Shown: positions 50,740-59,659 of the stretch, piece after piece | How positions within the stretch are numbered: the stretch's first letter is position 1 | Layout: each line of letters begins with the position of its first letter | DNA from: an uncultured Hyphomonas sp. | Lineage (GTDB): Bacteria > Pseudomonadota > Alphaproteobacteria > Caulobacterales > Hyphomonadaceae | DNA length: 64,000 nt | Direction: 5' to 3' | NCBI RefSeq assembly: GCF_963678875.1 | Contig: NZ_OY787456.1 | Coordinates: 1-64,000, forward strand | Position numbers and translations under genes: made by a program | Notes under the pieces: generated by a model | What the model was told of the DNA's origin: nothing | Database searches by the model: none | The model's input: the letters and a program-made list of their open reading frames with translations, nothing else

Positions 50740-51344
50740 TCATTCTCGGGCTCACTGGCTCGATCGGCATGGGGAAATCTGCAACCGCCACGCTGTTCCG
50801 TGATGAAGGTGTACCGGTCTACGATGCTGACGCGGCTGTACATCAGCTATACGAGAAGGGCGGCGCCGCTGTGGATCCTGTCGAAGCGGCCTTTCCGGGC
50901 GTGAAGGTCGAAGGCGCAATTGATCGCACCTTGCTGCGCGAGCGTGTCCTGAACGATGCTGCCGCGATGAAACAGCTGGAGGGCATCGTCCACCCGCTGG
51001 CCGGCGCCGCGCAGCAGGATTTCCGGGAAGCGGCGCGCAAGTCAGGCGCGACCTTTGCCGTGCTGGACATTCCCTTGCTCTACGAAACCGGCGGGTCCGG
51101 TTATTGCGACTATGTGCTGGTCGTTTCGGCGCCGCCGGACGTGCAGCGCAAACGCGTTTTGTCCCGCCCGGGCGTAACCGAGGAAACATTTGAAGCCATC
51201 CTGGCCCGCCAGGTGCCCGATGCAGAAAAGCGCGCAAAAGCGGACTTCATCCTGTCGACAGCGCATGGGTTCGAGTTTGCACGCGACCATGTTCGCGCCA
51301 TAGTGGCCCTGATGAATCGCAAGGCCACAGGGGATAATGCATGA
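50736..51344 (+). CDS. coaE: dephospho-CoA kinase
   Basis: A 202-residue P-loop kinase that makes CoA from dephospho-CoA. Start is TTG (50736), overlapping the aroE stop as TTGA, because the P-loop GLTGSIGMGKSATATLFRDE must be included; the first ATG lies inside the P-loop. Further motifs: YDADAAVHQLYE, IDRTLLRERVLND, VLDIPLLYETGG. The weak start may limit output. Confidence 0.94.
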   Translation: MIILGLTGSIGMGKSATATLFRDEGVPVYDADAAVHQLYEKGGAAVDPVEAAFPGVKVEGAIDRTLLRERVLNDAAAMKQLEGIVHPLAGAAQQDFREAARKSGATFAVLDIPLLYETGGSGYCDYVLVVSAPPDVQRKRVLSRPGVTEETFEAILARQVPDAEKRAKADFILSTAHGFEFARDHVRAIVALMNRKATGDNA

Positions 51345-52042
51345 GCCAGATCCGTGAGATTGCTTTCGATACCGAGACAACCGGCCTCAACCCCAATGAG
51401 GGTGACCGGATCATCGAGCTCGGCGCCGTCGAGATGATCAACCACATTCCGTCGGGCCGCACCTTCCGGACTCTGATCAATCCGGGCCGGGCTGTTTCTG
51501 CCGATACGGTCCGCATCACCGGGATCACGGATGACGACCTGAAAGATGCGCCGCAATTCGAGGCGCCGGAGGTTATCGACGCCTTTCTGGACTTCATTGG
51601 CGATGCCACGCTTGTTGCCCACAATGCGGGCTTTGACCGGTCCTTCCTGAACATGGAACTTGGCCGGTGCGGACGTGACCCGATCCCGGACGACAGATGG
51701 GTGGACACAGCCGCGATGGCCCGCCGGAAGTTTCCTGGTGCGCCTGCCAGCCTCGACGCGCTCTGCAAGCGTTTCGACATTTCGCTGGAAAGCCGGACGT
51801 TTCACGGTGCGCTTCTGGACAGCCAGCTGCTGGCAGCGGTCTATCTTGAACTCATGGGCGGCCGGGCCCGGGCATTCTCGTTCGAGACCGTTGTCGAAAC
51901 CGAGATCGTGGAAGAGATCCAGCCTGCGCGCCAGCGGCCGAAACCGCTTGGCGAGCGTCTGACTGAGGACGAAAAAGCCGCCCACGAAGCCTTCGTGAGC
52001 GGCCTTGGCGATGAGCCTGTCTGGAAGCGTTACGCGTCCTGA
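51341..52042 (+). CDS. dnaQ: DNA polymerase III, epsilon subunit
   Basis: A 233-residue proofreading 3'-5' exonuclease of the DEDDh class. IAFDTETTGLNPNEGDRIIE (Asp, Glu), LVAHNAGFDRSFLNMEL (Asp), and FHGALLDSQLLAAVYLELM (His, Asp) form the active site. It overlaps coaE by four bases (ATGA). The tail RQRPKPLGERLTEDE may contact the polymerase. It converges with secB, overlapping by 13 bases. Confidence 0.96.
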   Translation: MSQIREIAFDTETTGLNPNEGDRIIELGAVEMINHIPSGRTFRTLINPGRAVSADTVRITGITDDDLKDAPQFEAPEVIDAFLDFIGDATLVAHNAGFDRSFLNMELGRCGRDPIPDDRWVDTAAMARRKFPGAPASLDALCKRFDISLESRTFHGALLDSQLLAAVYLELMGGRARAFSFETVVETEIVEEIQPARQRPKPLGERLTEDEKAAHEAFVSGLGDEPVWKRYAS

Positions 52043-52542
52043 GCCGGCGGTGTCTGGCCGGAAGCAGCGGCGGCTTCCTGCGCGCGGCGATATTGCTGCT
52101 GGTAAAGCTGCACGAAATCCACCGGATCGATGAGCAGGGGCGGGAAGCCGCCCTCGCGCGTGATCTCTGCCACGATACGCCGGGCAAACGGGAACAGGAG
52201 ACGCGGGCATTCGATCAGCAGCAGCGGCTCAAGCTGGGCTTGCGGCACGTTCTGCAGCTGGAACAGACCGGCATAGTCGAGTTCAGTGATGAACAGGACA
52301 GTGCCGTCCGCGACGGCCTTGGCAGAAAGCTTCAGCGAAACTTCGTAAATCCCGTTGCCGTCGGCGTGCGGGGTCGCGCCGACATCGATGCCCAGATCGA
52401 TATTCGGCTGGGATTGTACGGGCGTGTGTCCCGGATTCTCGAAGGAAAGGTCCTTCACATACTGGCCGAGGACGCGAAGGCCCGCCGGGTTTGCGCCGTT
52501 CTGGCCTTGGTTTGGTGCTTGCGGCGCACTTGTGTCGGTCAT
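52030..52542 (-). CDS. secB: protein-export chaperone SecB
   Basis: A 170-residue tetrameric chaperone that keeps preproteins unfolded for SecA. It has GQYVKDLSFENPGHTP, ALYAGLFQL-like LDYAGLFQLQNVPQAQL, LLLIECPRLLFPFARRIVAE and FPPLLIDPVDFVQLYQQQ. Normal size; polar ends. Divergent from the Tim44-like gene, as in many alphaproteobacteria. Confidence 0.97.
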   Translation of the reverse strand: MTDTSAPQAPNQGQNGANPAGLRVLGQYVKDLSFENPGHTPVQSQPNIDLGIDVGATPHADGNGIYEVSLKLSAKAVADGTVLFITELDYAGLFQLQNVPQAQLEPLLLIECPRLLFPFARRIVAEITREGGFPPLLIDPVDFVQLYQQQYRRAQEAAAASGQTPPAQDA

Positions 52543-52674
52543 GTCTACCTCCCAACTCTACCGGGCGGGCGCTAGCATGCGGCCCCTTAACGCGCAATGA
52601 TCGCTGGCACTTCCGGCCTGTCGGTCCTATCTTGAGGGCTGAGTGAACACAAATGCAAGGACACGCCACCAACA

Positions 52675-53283
52675 ATGGACCCCGTGATGCAAGTCATGAT
52701 CCTGGCAGCTGTTGCGCTGTTTGTCCTGTCGCGCCTGTATTTTGCGCTCGGCAAGGGCGACAATGACAACCCTGTGAATCGCCCGCGCCCGGCGACCGCC
52801 GGCGATGATGCGCCGGGACAGGCGAAAGCCCAGGATGATGCGATGGCGCATGCCGACCAGCCGATTTTCACTGGTCCGGCTGCTGGCGGCCTGGAAGAAA
52901 TCTACAATGCTGACCGCAGCTTCAGCACACCTGCCTTCATGAGAGGCGCCCGCGCGGCTTATGAAATCATTGTTTCGGCCTTCGCCCGGGGCGATCGTGA
53001 TGCGCTGCGCCCGATGCTGGACGACGATGTCTACGAAGCCTGGGATGCGGCCATCGCAGCCCGCGAACCGGGCCAGCCAGCTTTTGAACTGCTGCGCATC
53101 CGCAAGGCGGAAATCGAAAGTGCTGAACTGGATGGCGCCATCGCGCGCGTCGCGGTGCGCTATGAAGCAGAGCTTGGCGATGGTGAAATGGTGCGCACCG
53201 CAAAGGAAATCTGGACCTTCATGCGCAATGTTCACGAGAATGATCCGAACTGGATTCTCGACGATGTCGAGGTCGCCAACTAA
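52675..53283 (+). CDS. Tim44/TimA-like membrane protein
   Basis: A 202-residue protein with one N-terminal membrane helix (MQVMILAAVALFVLSRLYFAL), a low-complexity linker (about residues 27-60) and a Tim44-like domain (AFMRGARAAYEIIVSAFARG, LRPMLDDDVYEAW). The bacterial TimA family is the proposed ancestor of mitochondrial Tim44. It is the first of Tim44-like - mltA - smr, a conserved block next to secB. Confidence 0.92.
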   Translation: MDPVMQVMILAAVALFVLSRLYFALGKGDNDNPVNRPRPATAGDDAPGQAKAQDDAMAHADQPIFTGPAAGGLEEIYNADRSFSTPAFMRGARAAYEIIVSAFARGDRDALRPMLDDDVYEAWDAAIAAREPGQPAFELLRIRKAEIESAELDGAIARVAVRYEAELGDGEMVRTAKEIWTFMRNVHENDPNWILDDVEVAN

Positions 53284-53343
53284 GGCCAGCGGCCCGAAAA
53301 TTTCCGGGTGACACTTCTGCCGGAAGCACGCCATAAAGCGTGC

Positions 53344-54567
53344 ATGTGGCCGCGTTTCCGTTCGACTGTGCTCCTGATCCTGCTGGCCGCATGCCAGACC
53401 CGGCCTGCACCGATCACGGTGATCACGCCGCCGGCGCCCGAGCCGCCACCGCCAGTCGAAGCGCCAAAGCTGCCAGACTGGGAAACACCCGCAGCGTTTT
53501 CCGACCTGCCGGCCTGGCCAACGGCGAAACTTGAAGCTGCGGTCAGCGCGTTCAAACGGTCGTGCGAGAAGTTCTCCAACATGGAGATGACTGTCGCGCT
53601 TTCCAGATCCGCGCCATGGGCTGGAAGAGTGGAAGACTGGGCAGAGCCTTGCGGCGCCCTGGCTGCGGCGCGCAGCGACGACGAAGCCCGCGCGCTGATC
53701 GAGCAGGTTTTCGTGCCGATCGAAGTGATCCCGCCGGACGGTACGCGCAAGTTCACCGGCTATTTCGAGCCGACCTATGAAGCCCGCCGGACACCGACGC
53801 CGCCTTTTACCGAACCGGTCCCGGCTCTGCCGGCAGACCTGATCCCGAACAATGGCAAACCGCTGCAGCGCCTGCGGAACGGCACGACACGGCCTTATCC
53901 GTCGCGGGCGCAGATCACGACCTCCGGTGTGCAGGCGATTGCCTACGCTCATCCGGCAGATGTGTTCTTCCTGCAGATCCAGGGCTCCGGCCGGCTGACC
54001 TTTCCCGATGGCACCACCATGCGCGCGGTCTATGCGGCGCATAATGGGCACCCATTCAAATCGACCGCAAACTGGCTGATCCGTACCGGGCGTATTTCCA
54101 GTGGAGAGGCCAGCATGCAGGGCATCCGTGCCTGGATGAACCGGGCGGGCCCGGCCGAGACGCGGATGGCGATGAACCAGAACCCGCGATTCGTGTTCTT
54201 CAATGCCGAAGCCGAAGGCGACCCCACGCTGGGCCCGGCCGGAGCTGAGGGCGTACCGCTCACGCCGCTTGGTTCCATGGCGGTGGATACGAGCCTGCAT
54301 CCGCTGGGCGTGCCGATGTTTGTGCAGACGACGGCGCCGGGGCTCGGTGGGGACTGGTCCGGCCTGCTGATTGCGCAGGATACCGGCGGAGCGATCAAGG
54401 GCGCGGTCCGAGGAGACATCTATTTCGGCACGGGACCGGAAGCGGGCGAACGGGCCGGAACGATGAATGCACCGGGGCGCCTTTGGGTTTTCATGCCGCG
54501 CGCCGTGGCAGAGCGTATGCGGGCCGAAGGCTATGCCAGTCTCGACATGATCCCGCCGGCGCCGTAA
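53344..54567 (+). CDS. mltA: membrane-bound lytic transglycosylase A
   Basis: A 407-residue murein transglycosylase. The N-terminus MWPRFRSTVLLILLAACQTR is a lipoprotein signal with an LAAC lipobox, so it is probably outer-membrane anchored. MltA motifs: FTGYFEPTYEARRTP, FFLQIQGSGRLTFPDG, and LIAQDTGGAIKGAVRGDIYF with the catalytic Asp. A GTG at 53308 could start it 12 codons earlier; neither start has a clear ribosome-binding site. Confidence 0.92.
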   Translation: MWPRFRSTVLLILLAACQTRPAPITVITPPAPEPPPPVEAPKLPDWETPAAFSDLPAWPTAKLEAAVSAFKRSCEKFSNMEMTVALSRSAPWAGRVEDWAEPCGALAAARSDDEARALIEQVFVPIEVIPPDGTRKFTGYFEPTYEARRTPTPPFTEPVPALPADLIPNNGKPLQRLRNGTTRPYPSRAQITTSGVQAIAYAHPADVFFLQIQGSGRLTFPDGTTMRAVYAAHNGHPFKSTANWLIRTGRISSGEASMQGIRAWMNRAGPAETRMAMNQNPRFVFFNAEAEGDPTLGPAGAEGVPLTPLGSMAVDTSLHPLGVPMFVQTTAPGLGGDWSGLLIAQDTGGAIKGAVRGDIYFGTGPEAGERAGTMNAPGRLWVFMPRAVAERMRAEGYASLDMIPPAP

Positions 54568-54576
54568 GGGGCGCTC

Positions 54577-55104
54577 ATGAGCCACCGCCGCCTGACCCCT
54601 GACGAATCCCGCGCCTGGGCCCGTGTGGCACGGACGGTGAAGCCGATCGGTCCGAAGACGGAAGATATCGAAACCTTCATCGATGCGCTGGAACATGGCG
54701 AACCGGTTCTGCGCCATGGCAAGACGAAAACGGTGCCCGCACCAGCTGAAAAGCCTGCAGCGAAGACAGCGAAACCGGCAGCACCGCCGCAGAACCGGGC
54801 AAACGAGAAACGCGTGCGCCGTGGCAAGCTGGAACTGGCGGGGCGGTTCGATCTGCATGGCCATACTCAAATCTCCGCCGAAGCAGCGCTGCCGGAATTC
54901 CTGGCCCGCAAGCAGGCCGAAGGCGCGCGCTGCGTTCTCGTCATCACCGGCAAGGGAAAAGGCGGGGAGGGCGTCCTGCGCCGCAATTTCCTGCGTTGGC
55001 TGGAGATGCCAGCCGCGCGGGTGCTCGTGTCCGGCTATTCCGAAGCCCATCCGCGGCATGGCGGATCCGGCGCCTGGTATGTATTCCTGAGGGCCAGCAC
55101 CTAA
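54577..55104 (+). CDS. Smr domain protein
   Basis: A 175-residue protein with a disordered Lys/Pro/Ala N-terminal half and a C-terminal Smr (MutS2 C-terminal) domain: RFDLHGHTQISAEAALPEF, VLVITGKGKGGEGVLRRNF, GSGAWYVFLR. Smr domains nick or bind nucleic acids. Follows mltA by 9 bases on the same strand. Confidence 0.92.
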   Translation: MSHRRLTPDESRAWARVARTVKPIGPKTEDIETFIDALEHGEPVLRHGKTKTVPAPAEKPAAKTAKPAAPPQNRANEKRVRRGKLELAGRFDLHGHTQISAEAALPEFLARKQAEGARCVLVITGKGKGGEGVLRRNFLRWLEMPAARVLVSGYSEAHPRHGGSGAWYVFLRAST

Positions 55105-55132
55105 ACCCGGTATGGCCTCAGCCATCCGGTTA
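55102..55132 (+). terminator. hairpin after the smr gene
   Basis: CCGGTATGGC-CTCA-GCCATCCGG forms a strong stem directly at the smr stop. It has no T-run, so it may protect the 3' end or be Rho-assisted. Confidence 0.45.
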
Positions 55133-55767
55133 CAGAACATACGGCCCCGATGGAGCCAAGGCGCAGCGGGCGCCGTGGCGCTCCGCCTGATATGAATAAA
55201 GGCTACGGAATGGAGCGTTACCGCCCGCCGCGCCGATTGGAGATTTCGCTATCCGCCGACACGTCCGCCGTTTCATGCCCGGATGCACCTGACATGCCCG
55301 GCCGGCCCAGCAAGAGGACACGCCCTCAAACCGGATCCGCCATAACGGGACCGGCCTTGGTAGGTGGTATTTCCCTTCACCCCCGTCGAGACCGGAATCG
55401 CTAGACTTGCCCCCGGCCGTTACCCCGGCAGCAAATCAATCTCTCCAACCCTCCCCAAGGCAAACCGAACGGTACCGGCCCGGCCCCCGCCTCAAGGAGA
55501 CGTGCAGGATGGCCGGGTGGGGATATGGGGTGGATTGGGAGGGCGAAGGAGGCGTGAGTTTTCTTTGGCGGCAGGGGAGGGAGATAGCGCATGGTGCTGG
55601 ATAGGCACCGAACTCTCCCCAAGTGTATCCCCGACGGCTCAGCTGTCTGGGGACCCGGATGGCCTGGCGGCCATCGGGTGTGACGGAAGTCGGGACCGTT
55701 GAAGCCACCCGCAAAAAAAGCCGGCACCCGAAAAGCGCCGGCCCTTTCCTGAATAATTGCGTCCGGA
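55105..55767. other. 660-base region between convergent genes with no recognised gene
   Basis: Both flanking genes point inward, so no promoters are expected for them. I find no tRNA, RNase P, tmRNA or SRP RNA features. Short open frames exist but overlap each other and look like chance. The right half contains two consecutive hairpins (about 55628-55653, and GATGGCC-TGGC-GGCCATC at 55658-55675), and the sequence is GC-rich with C-runs. An unrecognised structured RNA or degraded DNA are both possible. Confidence 0.5.
55713..55748 (-). terminator. rho-independent terminator of trcR
   Basis: Leftward, GGGCCGGCGCTTTTCGGGTGC forms an imperfect stem-loop with GCCGGC, followed by TTTTTTT. It lies 20 bases after the DUF1013 stop. 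Confidence 0.85.
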
Positions 55768-56439
55768 TCAGTTGAAGTCGCGGAACACGTCGTCGGCGGA
55801 GACATCCTTCTTCGCGGCGTCTTCTTCGCCAGCGTCGTAAGCATCCGGATCGTCCTGGGCCGGGGCAAGGCCCGGGCCTTCGGTGCGGAGCGCTTTCTCG
55901 GCTTCCATCTTGCGGCGCTTCTCGGCGGACTTCGCGATCACTTCGTCAAGCTCGATCTGGGTGCAGAGGCCCAGCGTCACCGGGTCGACCGGGCGGATGT
56001 TCTGCGAGTTCCAGTGGCTCTTGTCGCGCACATTGTTGATCGTCGACTTGGTCGTGCCGATCAGCTTGGAGATCTGCGCGTCGGAGACTTCCGGGTGGTT
56101 GCGGATGAACCAGGCCACGGCGTCCGGCTTGTCCTGGCGGCGGATGACCGGGGTGTAGCGGCTGCCCTTGCGCTTCGGCTGCGGGATGTGGGCGATTTTC
56201 GACTCAGCCACTTTCAGGCGGTAGCCTTCATCATTCTCGCCGCGCTGGATTTCCTCGCGCGAGAGGATACCGCCGGCAATCGGGTCGACGCCGCGCATGT
56301 TCTCGGCCACGTCGCCATCGGCGATGCCTTTGACTTCGAGGTGATGCAGGCCGCAGAAATCGGCGATCTGCGCAAAGGTGAGGCTGGTATTGTCGAGCAG
56401 CCAGACGGCTGTGGCCTTCGGCATGAGGACTTCGGACAT
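55768..56439 (-). CDS. trcR: DUF1013 / TrcR family cell-cycle regulator
   Basis: A 223-residue cytoplasmic protein of the DUF1013 family: MPKATAVWLLDNTSLTFAQI, FCGLHHLEVKGIADGDV, ENMRGVDPIAGG, SRYTPVIRRQDKPDAVAWFI, then an HTH-like segment EVSDAQISKLIGTTKSTINN. Alphaproteobacterial members have been named TrcR, a transcription factor of the cell cycle; that assignment is from memory. The start MSEVLM follows GGGAGAG. The C-terminal tail is acidic. Confidence 0.88.
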   Translation of the reverse strand: MSEVLMPKATAVWLLDNTSLTFAQIADFCGLHHLEVKGIADGDVAENMRGVDPIAGGILSREEIQRGENDEGYRLKVAESKIAHIPQPKRKGSRYTPVIRRQDKPDAVAWFIRNHPEVSDAQISKLIGTTKSTINNVRDKSHWNSQNIRPVDPVTLGLCTQIELDEVIAKSAEKRRKMEAEKALRTEGPGLAPAQDDPDAYDAGEEDAAKKDVSADDVFRDFN

Positions 56440-56613
56440 GAGGCTCTCCCTGTTGTTTTTACGCCGCCTGAAATGCAGCCGCCCGGCACGTCGTGCCGGG
56501 CGGTTGGGGTCAGGCGCGTGCTGAACCTTGCCCGTTCCTATAGCCCACACGCCGGGGGTTGGAAAGGCTTCAGCCTCACTGGCCAGTGTTATGGCCTGAA
56601 ATCCCGGAGTTTT

Positions 56614-57588
56614 TTACCAGGACAGCAGGATCTTCCCGGAATGCGTTCCCGACGCCATCAGCTGGTGCGCCTGATCGGCCTCGGCAGCGGGGAAGACTTT
56701 CTGCAGCACCGGAATGATCGCGCCGCTGGCGATGTGTGGCCAGAAATCGGCCTCGACCGCGTCGCGGATGCGCTTTTTCTCCGGCAGGGGCCGCGCGCGC
56801 AGCGTGGTGGCTGCCAGTGTCAGGCGCTTCATCAGGACCGGCGCGAAGTTCACGTTCGCCTGGAAGCCGTTCTGGTAGGCGATGTTGATGATCCGCCCGT
56901 CAGGGTTGGCGGCAGAAATGTTCTTCTGAATGTAATCCCCGCCGACCATGTCGAGCGTGACGTCGGCGCCGCCTTCGGCTTTGACGATTTCGGCGAAATC
57001 CTCGGTCTTGTAATTGATGGTGCGCGTGGCGCCGAGGCTGGCGGCGAGCTGGCATTTCTCGTCCGTTCCGGCGGTCGCGAAAATCTTGGCAGCGCCCGCG
57101 GCCTTTGCCATCTGGATCGCCATCACGCCGATGCCGGATGTCCCGCCATGGCAGAGGAATTTTTCCCCGGCTTTCAGGCCGACGCGGTCGAAGACATTGG
57201 CCCAGACGGTCATCATCGCTTCCGGCAGGCAGCCGGCCTGGTCGAGGCTCATGCCTTCCGGGACCGGGAAGAGGGAGCCTTCATCGACGGCGACATATTC
57301 GGCATAGCCGCCGCCCGCGAGGAGGCCGCAGACCCGGTCGCCTGCTTTCCAGCGCGAGACGCTACTGCCGACGGCTTCGACTGTGCCGGAAACCTCCAGG
57401 CCGAGAATGGCCGACGCGCCGGGCGGCGGGGGATAGGCGCCGGCCCGCTGGACCAGGTCCGCCCGGTTCAGGCCGGAAAAGGCCGTCTTGACCAGAACCT
57501 CGTTTGCACCCGGTTCCGGCTTTGGCAGGTCCGCCAGGTATAGCGGCCCGTCTTTCTCGATTTCGACGGCTTTCATCGTCTCGCCCAT
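56614..57588 (-). CDS. NAD(P)H-quinone oxidoreductase, zinc-independent MDR family (PIG3-like)
   Basis: A 324-residue quinone reductase of the medium-chain superfamily. It shows KTAFSGLNRADLVQRAGAYP, LGLEVSGTVEAVGSSVSRWK and the nucleotide-binding GGTSGIGVMAIQMAKAAGA, typical of the PIG3/TP53I3 group. No zinc ligands. Start set at MGETMKAVEIE with GGGAG at good spacing; ATGs at 57594 and 57576 are alternatives. Divergent from the DUF1192 gene. Confidence 0.9.
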   Translation of the reverse strand: MGETMKAVEIEKDGPLYLADLPKPEPGANEVLVKTAFSGLNRADLVQRAGAYPPPPGASAILGLEVSGTVEAVGSSVSRWKAGDRVCGLLAGGGYAEYVAVDEGSLFPVPEGMSLDQAGCLPEAMMTVWANVFDRVGLKAGEKFLCHGGTSGIGVMAIQMAKAAGAAKIFATAGTDEKCQLAASLGATRTINYKTEDFAEIVKAEGGADVTLDMVGGDYIQKNISAANPDGRIINIAYQNGFQANVNFAPVLMKRLTLAATTLRARPLPEKKRIRDAVEADFWPHIASGAIIPVLQKVFPAAEADQAHQLMASGTHSGKILLSW

Positions 57589-57668
57589 CTGCATGACTCC
57601 CGTGTTGAGGAGTCGCATGTAAGGCCTGTTTCTGCTTTGATGAACCCCAAGAGACCGATCGGGAGGCG

Positions 57669-57860
57669 ATGATGGCAATTTCGGATGAAGAGCCGATCCT
57701 CGTGAACACGCCGCAGACGCTGGAGCAGATGTCCGTGGACGAGCTGGAAGCGCGGATTGCGGCGCTGAAAGACGGCATTGCCGCCTGCGAACGGGAAATC
57801 GAGAAGAAGCGCGCCCAAAAGTCAGCAGCCGATGCGCTGTTTGGCGGCGGCGGAGATTAA
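57669..57860 (+). CDS. DUF1192 family protein
   Basis: A 63-residue protein: EEPILVNTPQTLEQMSVDEL then a coiled coil (EARIAALKDGIAACEREIEK) and an end GGGG. Matches DUF1192, a small conserved alphaproteobacterial family of unknown function. Good GGGAGG ribosome-binding site. It lies before rcdA. Confidence 0.88.
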   Translation: MMAISDEEPILVNTPQTLEQMSVDELEARIAALKDGIAACEREIEKKRAQKSAADALFGGGGD

Positions 57861-57922
57861 GCGGACATAAACACCACTATGGTAAAGCAGGTGTTGGCGT
57901 CCAGAATGTCAGGGACAGGTTT

Positions 57923-58471
57923 ATGGCAGCGGAACAGTCGCAAGGCGAAGGCATGAGCATGTCGGACGGGTTCACCGGCGGCAAGCTGTTCGATACCGTC
58001 TTCACGCGCGGCATGGCGCTTGTGGAAGAAACAGCTACCTATCTGGACGGGCCGGGCCGCGAACATGCCAAGACGCTGGAACGCGAACCGGGGCTGACCT
58101 ATGCCGCCTGGAGCATGGAGCTGACGACGCGCCTGATGCAGGCCGCGAGCTGGCTGGTCATGCAGAAAGCCGTGCGTGACGGCGAGATGAAACGCGATGA
58201 CGCAGCTGCCAAGAAATACCGCATACGGAGAGAGGATCCGCCGCTCGATGTAAAGGCGCAGGAGGGCAGGGGCCTGCCGGCGCGCTTCCTCGAACTGGTG
58301 GACCGTTCGGAAGCCCTGTTCGAACAGATCTGCCGCCTCGACGAGGCGCTCTATGGCGCGCAGGCGAAGGCCAGTGGGGCAAACCCCGTGTCGGAGCAGA
58401 TTGCACAGCTCCAGAAGGCGGCCGAAACCGGCGCGTTCGATCCGCTGATGGTCTGGAACCGCGGACGCTAA
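57923..58471 (+). CDS. rcdA: RcdA / DUF1465 regulator of CtrA degradation
   Basis: A 182-residue helical protein of the DUF1465 family, to which Caulobacter RcdA belongs. It shows FTRGMALVEETATYLDGPG, AWSMELTTRLMQAASWLV and LPARFLELVDRSEALFEQI. RcdA binds CpdR-primed ClpXP and delivers substrates such as CtrA with PopA. The window also has a CtrA box at the putative origin. Start MAAEQSQGEG; an inner ATG (MSMSDGF) is possible. Confidence 0.88.
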   Translation: MAAEQSQGEGMSMSDGFTGGKLFDTVFTRGMALVEETATYLDGPGREHAKTLEREPGLTYAAWSMELTTRLMQAASWLVMQKAVRDGEMKRDDAAAKKYRIRREDPPLDVKAQEGRGLPARFLELVDRSEALFEQICRLDEALYGAQAKASGANPVSEQIAQLQKAAETGAFDPLMVWNRGR

Positions 58472-58496
58472 ACGCCCGTTTTCCGAGTGTGCGGGC

Positions 58497-59561
58497 CTAA
58501 GCGTCTGGCTGGGTCGGAGAGACCAGAAGGCTGCCGCGCTGTTTGGCCTGCGACGGCGTCACCCTGAAAATCCGGGGACGGATATAAAGCGCCCGCAGCG
58601 GGGTCTCCAGCGCGAGGCGCTGCATGCCGAGGGCAACCATCAGTGCAACTGCGGCGATGGCCAGGCTGGCGGCGCCTGCATCGGCAAAGATGCCGCTTGC
58701 CTGTACCAATGTGACCAGCGCCTGAAGCGGGATGAAGAAACCGAGATAGACGGCCATGGACTGGCGCCCCGTATCGGCGATGAAATGGGCTGCCGGAATG
58801 GATGACAGCACGACGCCGAGGCCGATGAGCGCGAAGCTGCCCGCGAAGCCGAGGATCAGCGACACGATCGGCAGGCCCGCAATGCCCATGGCAACAAAGG
58901 CGGTGTGTACGCAGGCCCAGACGCCGAGCGACCAGGCAAGGTCGTTCCAGCGCGCCGCGGCGTCCCGCGCGAAGGAAAAGACCAGCGAAGCCCCCGCATA
59001 TCCGGCATAGAAGTAGATATAGTTCGCGGCAAAATGATCGGTCACGGACCAGCCGGTGTAAAACAGGCCGGCCTCGGACAACACCTGAAGCAGGACCCCT
59101 GCGGCCAGAACACGAACCGGTTGCAGCCGCCGGATGGCGCGCGTCACGAGATAGAACAGGGCAAGTTGCTGAAGGAACCAGAGCGGGCTTTCCGGTGCGA
59201 TCCAGCCAGCGAGGTAGAGGCGCGCAAGTTCCGCCGGGCCGCGGGTGAATGCGCCCGCATTCAGGATCACCGTTTCAATGGCAAGCCACAGCGCGAAGAA
59301 ATAGGCGAGGCGCAGGACTTTCCGGTCAAAATAGACGGAGGCCGAGCCATAAAGGGACCGGTGCAGGAACAGGCCGGACAGCAGGAAGAAAGCAGGGATG
59401 ACGACGGGGAGTACCCAGGCGGCGACCCCCAGCATCCAGTTTCCCGCATCCCCCGCGGAATTCCCTGGTGTGCCATATCCAAGCGCGGCGAAGGACATCA
59501 CCACGAGGATGATTCCAAGGCCTTTTGCGTGATCGATCCAGGCAATGCGTCCGGCGGACAT
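58497..59561 (-). CDS. acyltransferase 3 family membrane protein
   Basis: A 354-residue integral membrane protein of about ten helices in the OafA/OpgC acyltransferase-3 group: IAWIDHAKGLGIILVVMSF at the start (conserved Asp-x-x-Lys/Arg), then PAFFLLSGLFLHRSL with the family SGF/L motif. They transfer acyl groups to surface sugars. Target unknown. The start at MSAGRIAWID was chosen over one 12 codons upstream. Confidence 0.9.
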   Translation of the reverse strand: MSAGRIAWIDHAKGLGIILVVMSFAALGYGTPGNSAGDAGNWMLGVAAWVLPVVIPAFFLLSGLFLHRSLYGSASVYFDRKVLRLAYFFALWLAIETVILNAGAFTRGPAELARLYLAGWIAPESPLWFLQQLALFYLVTRAIRRLQPVRVLAAGVLLQVLSEAGLFYTGWSVTDHFAANYIYFYAGYAGASLVFSFARDAAARWNDLAWSLGVWACVHTAFVAMGIAGLPIVSLILGFAGSFALIGLGVVLSSIPAAHFIADTGRQSMAVYLGFFIPLQALVTLVQASGIFADAGAASLAIAAVALMVALGMQRLALETPLRALYIRPRIFRVTPSQAKQRGSLLVSPTQPDA

Positions 59562-59659
59562 GCGGGGTTCCTCCCTGTTTGGGGAAACCCGCTGCAAGAT
59601 TCGTGCAGAAAGGGATTAAGCCTGTTGCGGCACTGTCGGCCGGTCCGGATTTTCGCCGG

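Noticed and set aside
52627..55140. Very long open frame on the minus strand (over 830 codons)
   Set aside because: It runs antisense to the Tim44-like, mltA and smr genes, all with clear family motifs; high-GC codon usage leaves the opposite frame open. Its translation is Arg/His/Gly-rich without any motif.
55401..55868. Minus-strand open frame spanning the 660-base gap
   Set aside because: Pro/Arg/His-rich, overlaps the trcR coding end in another frame, and crosses the trcR terminator.
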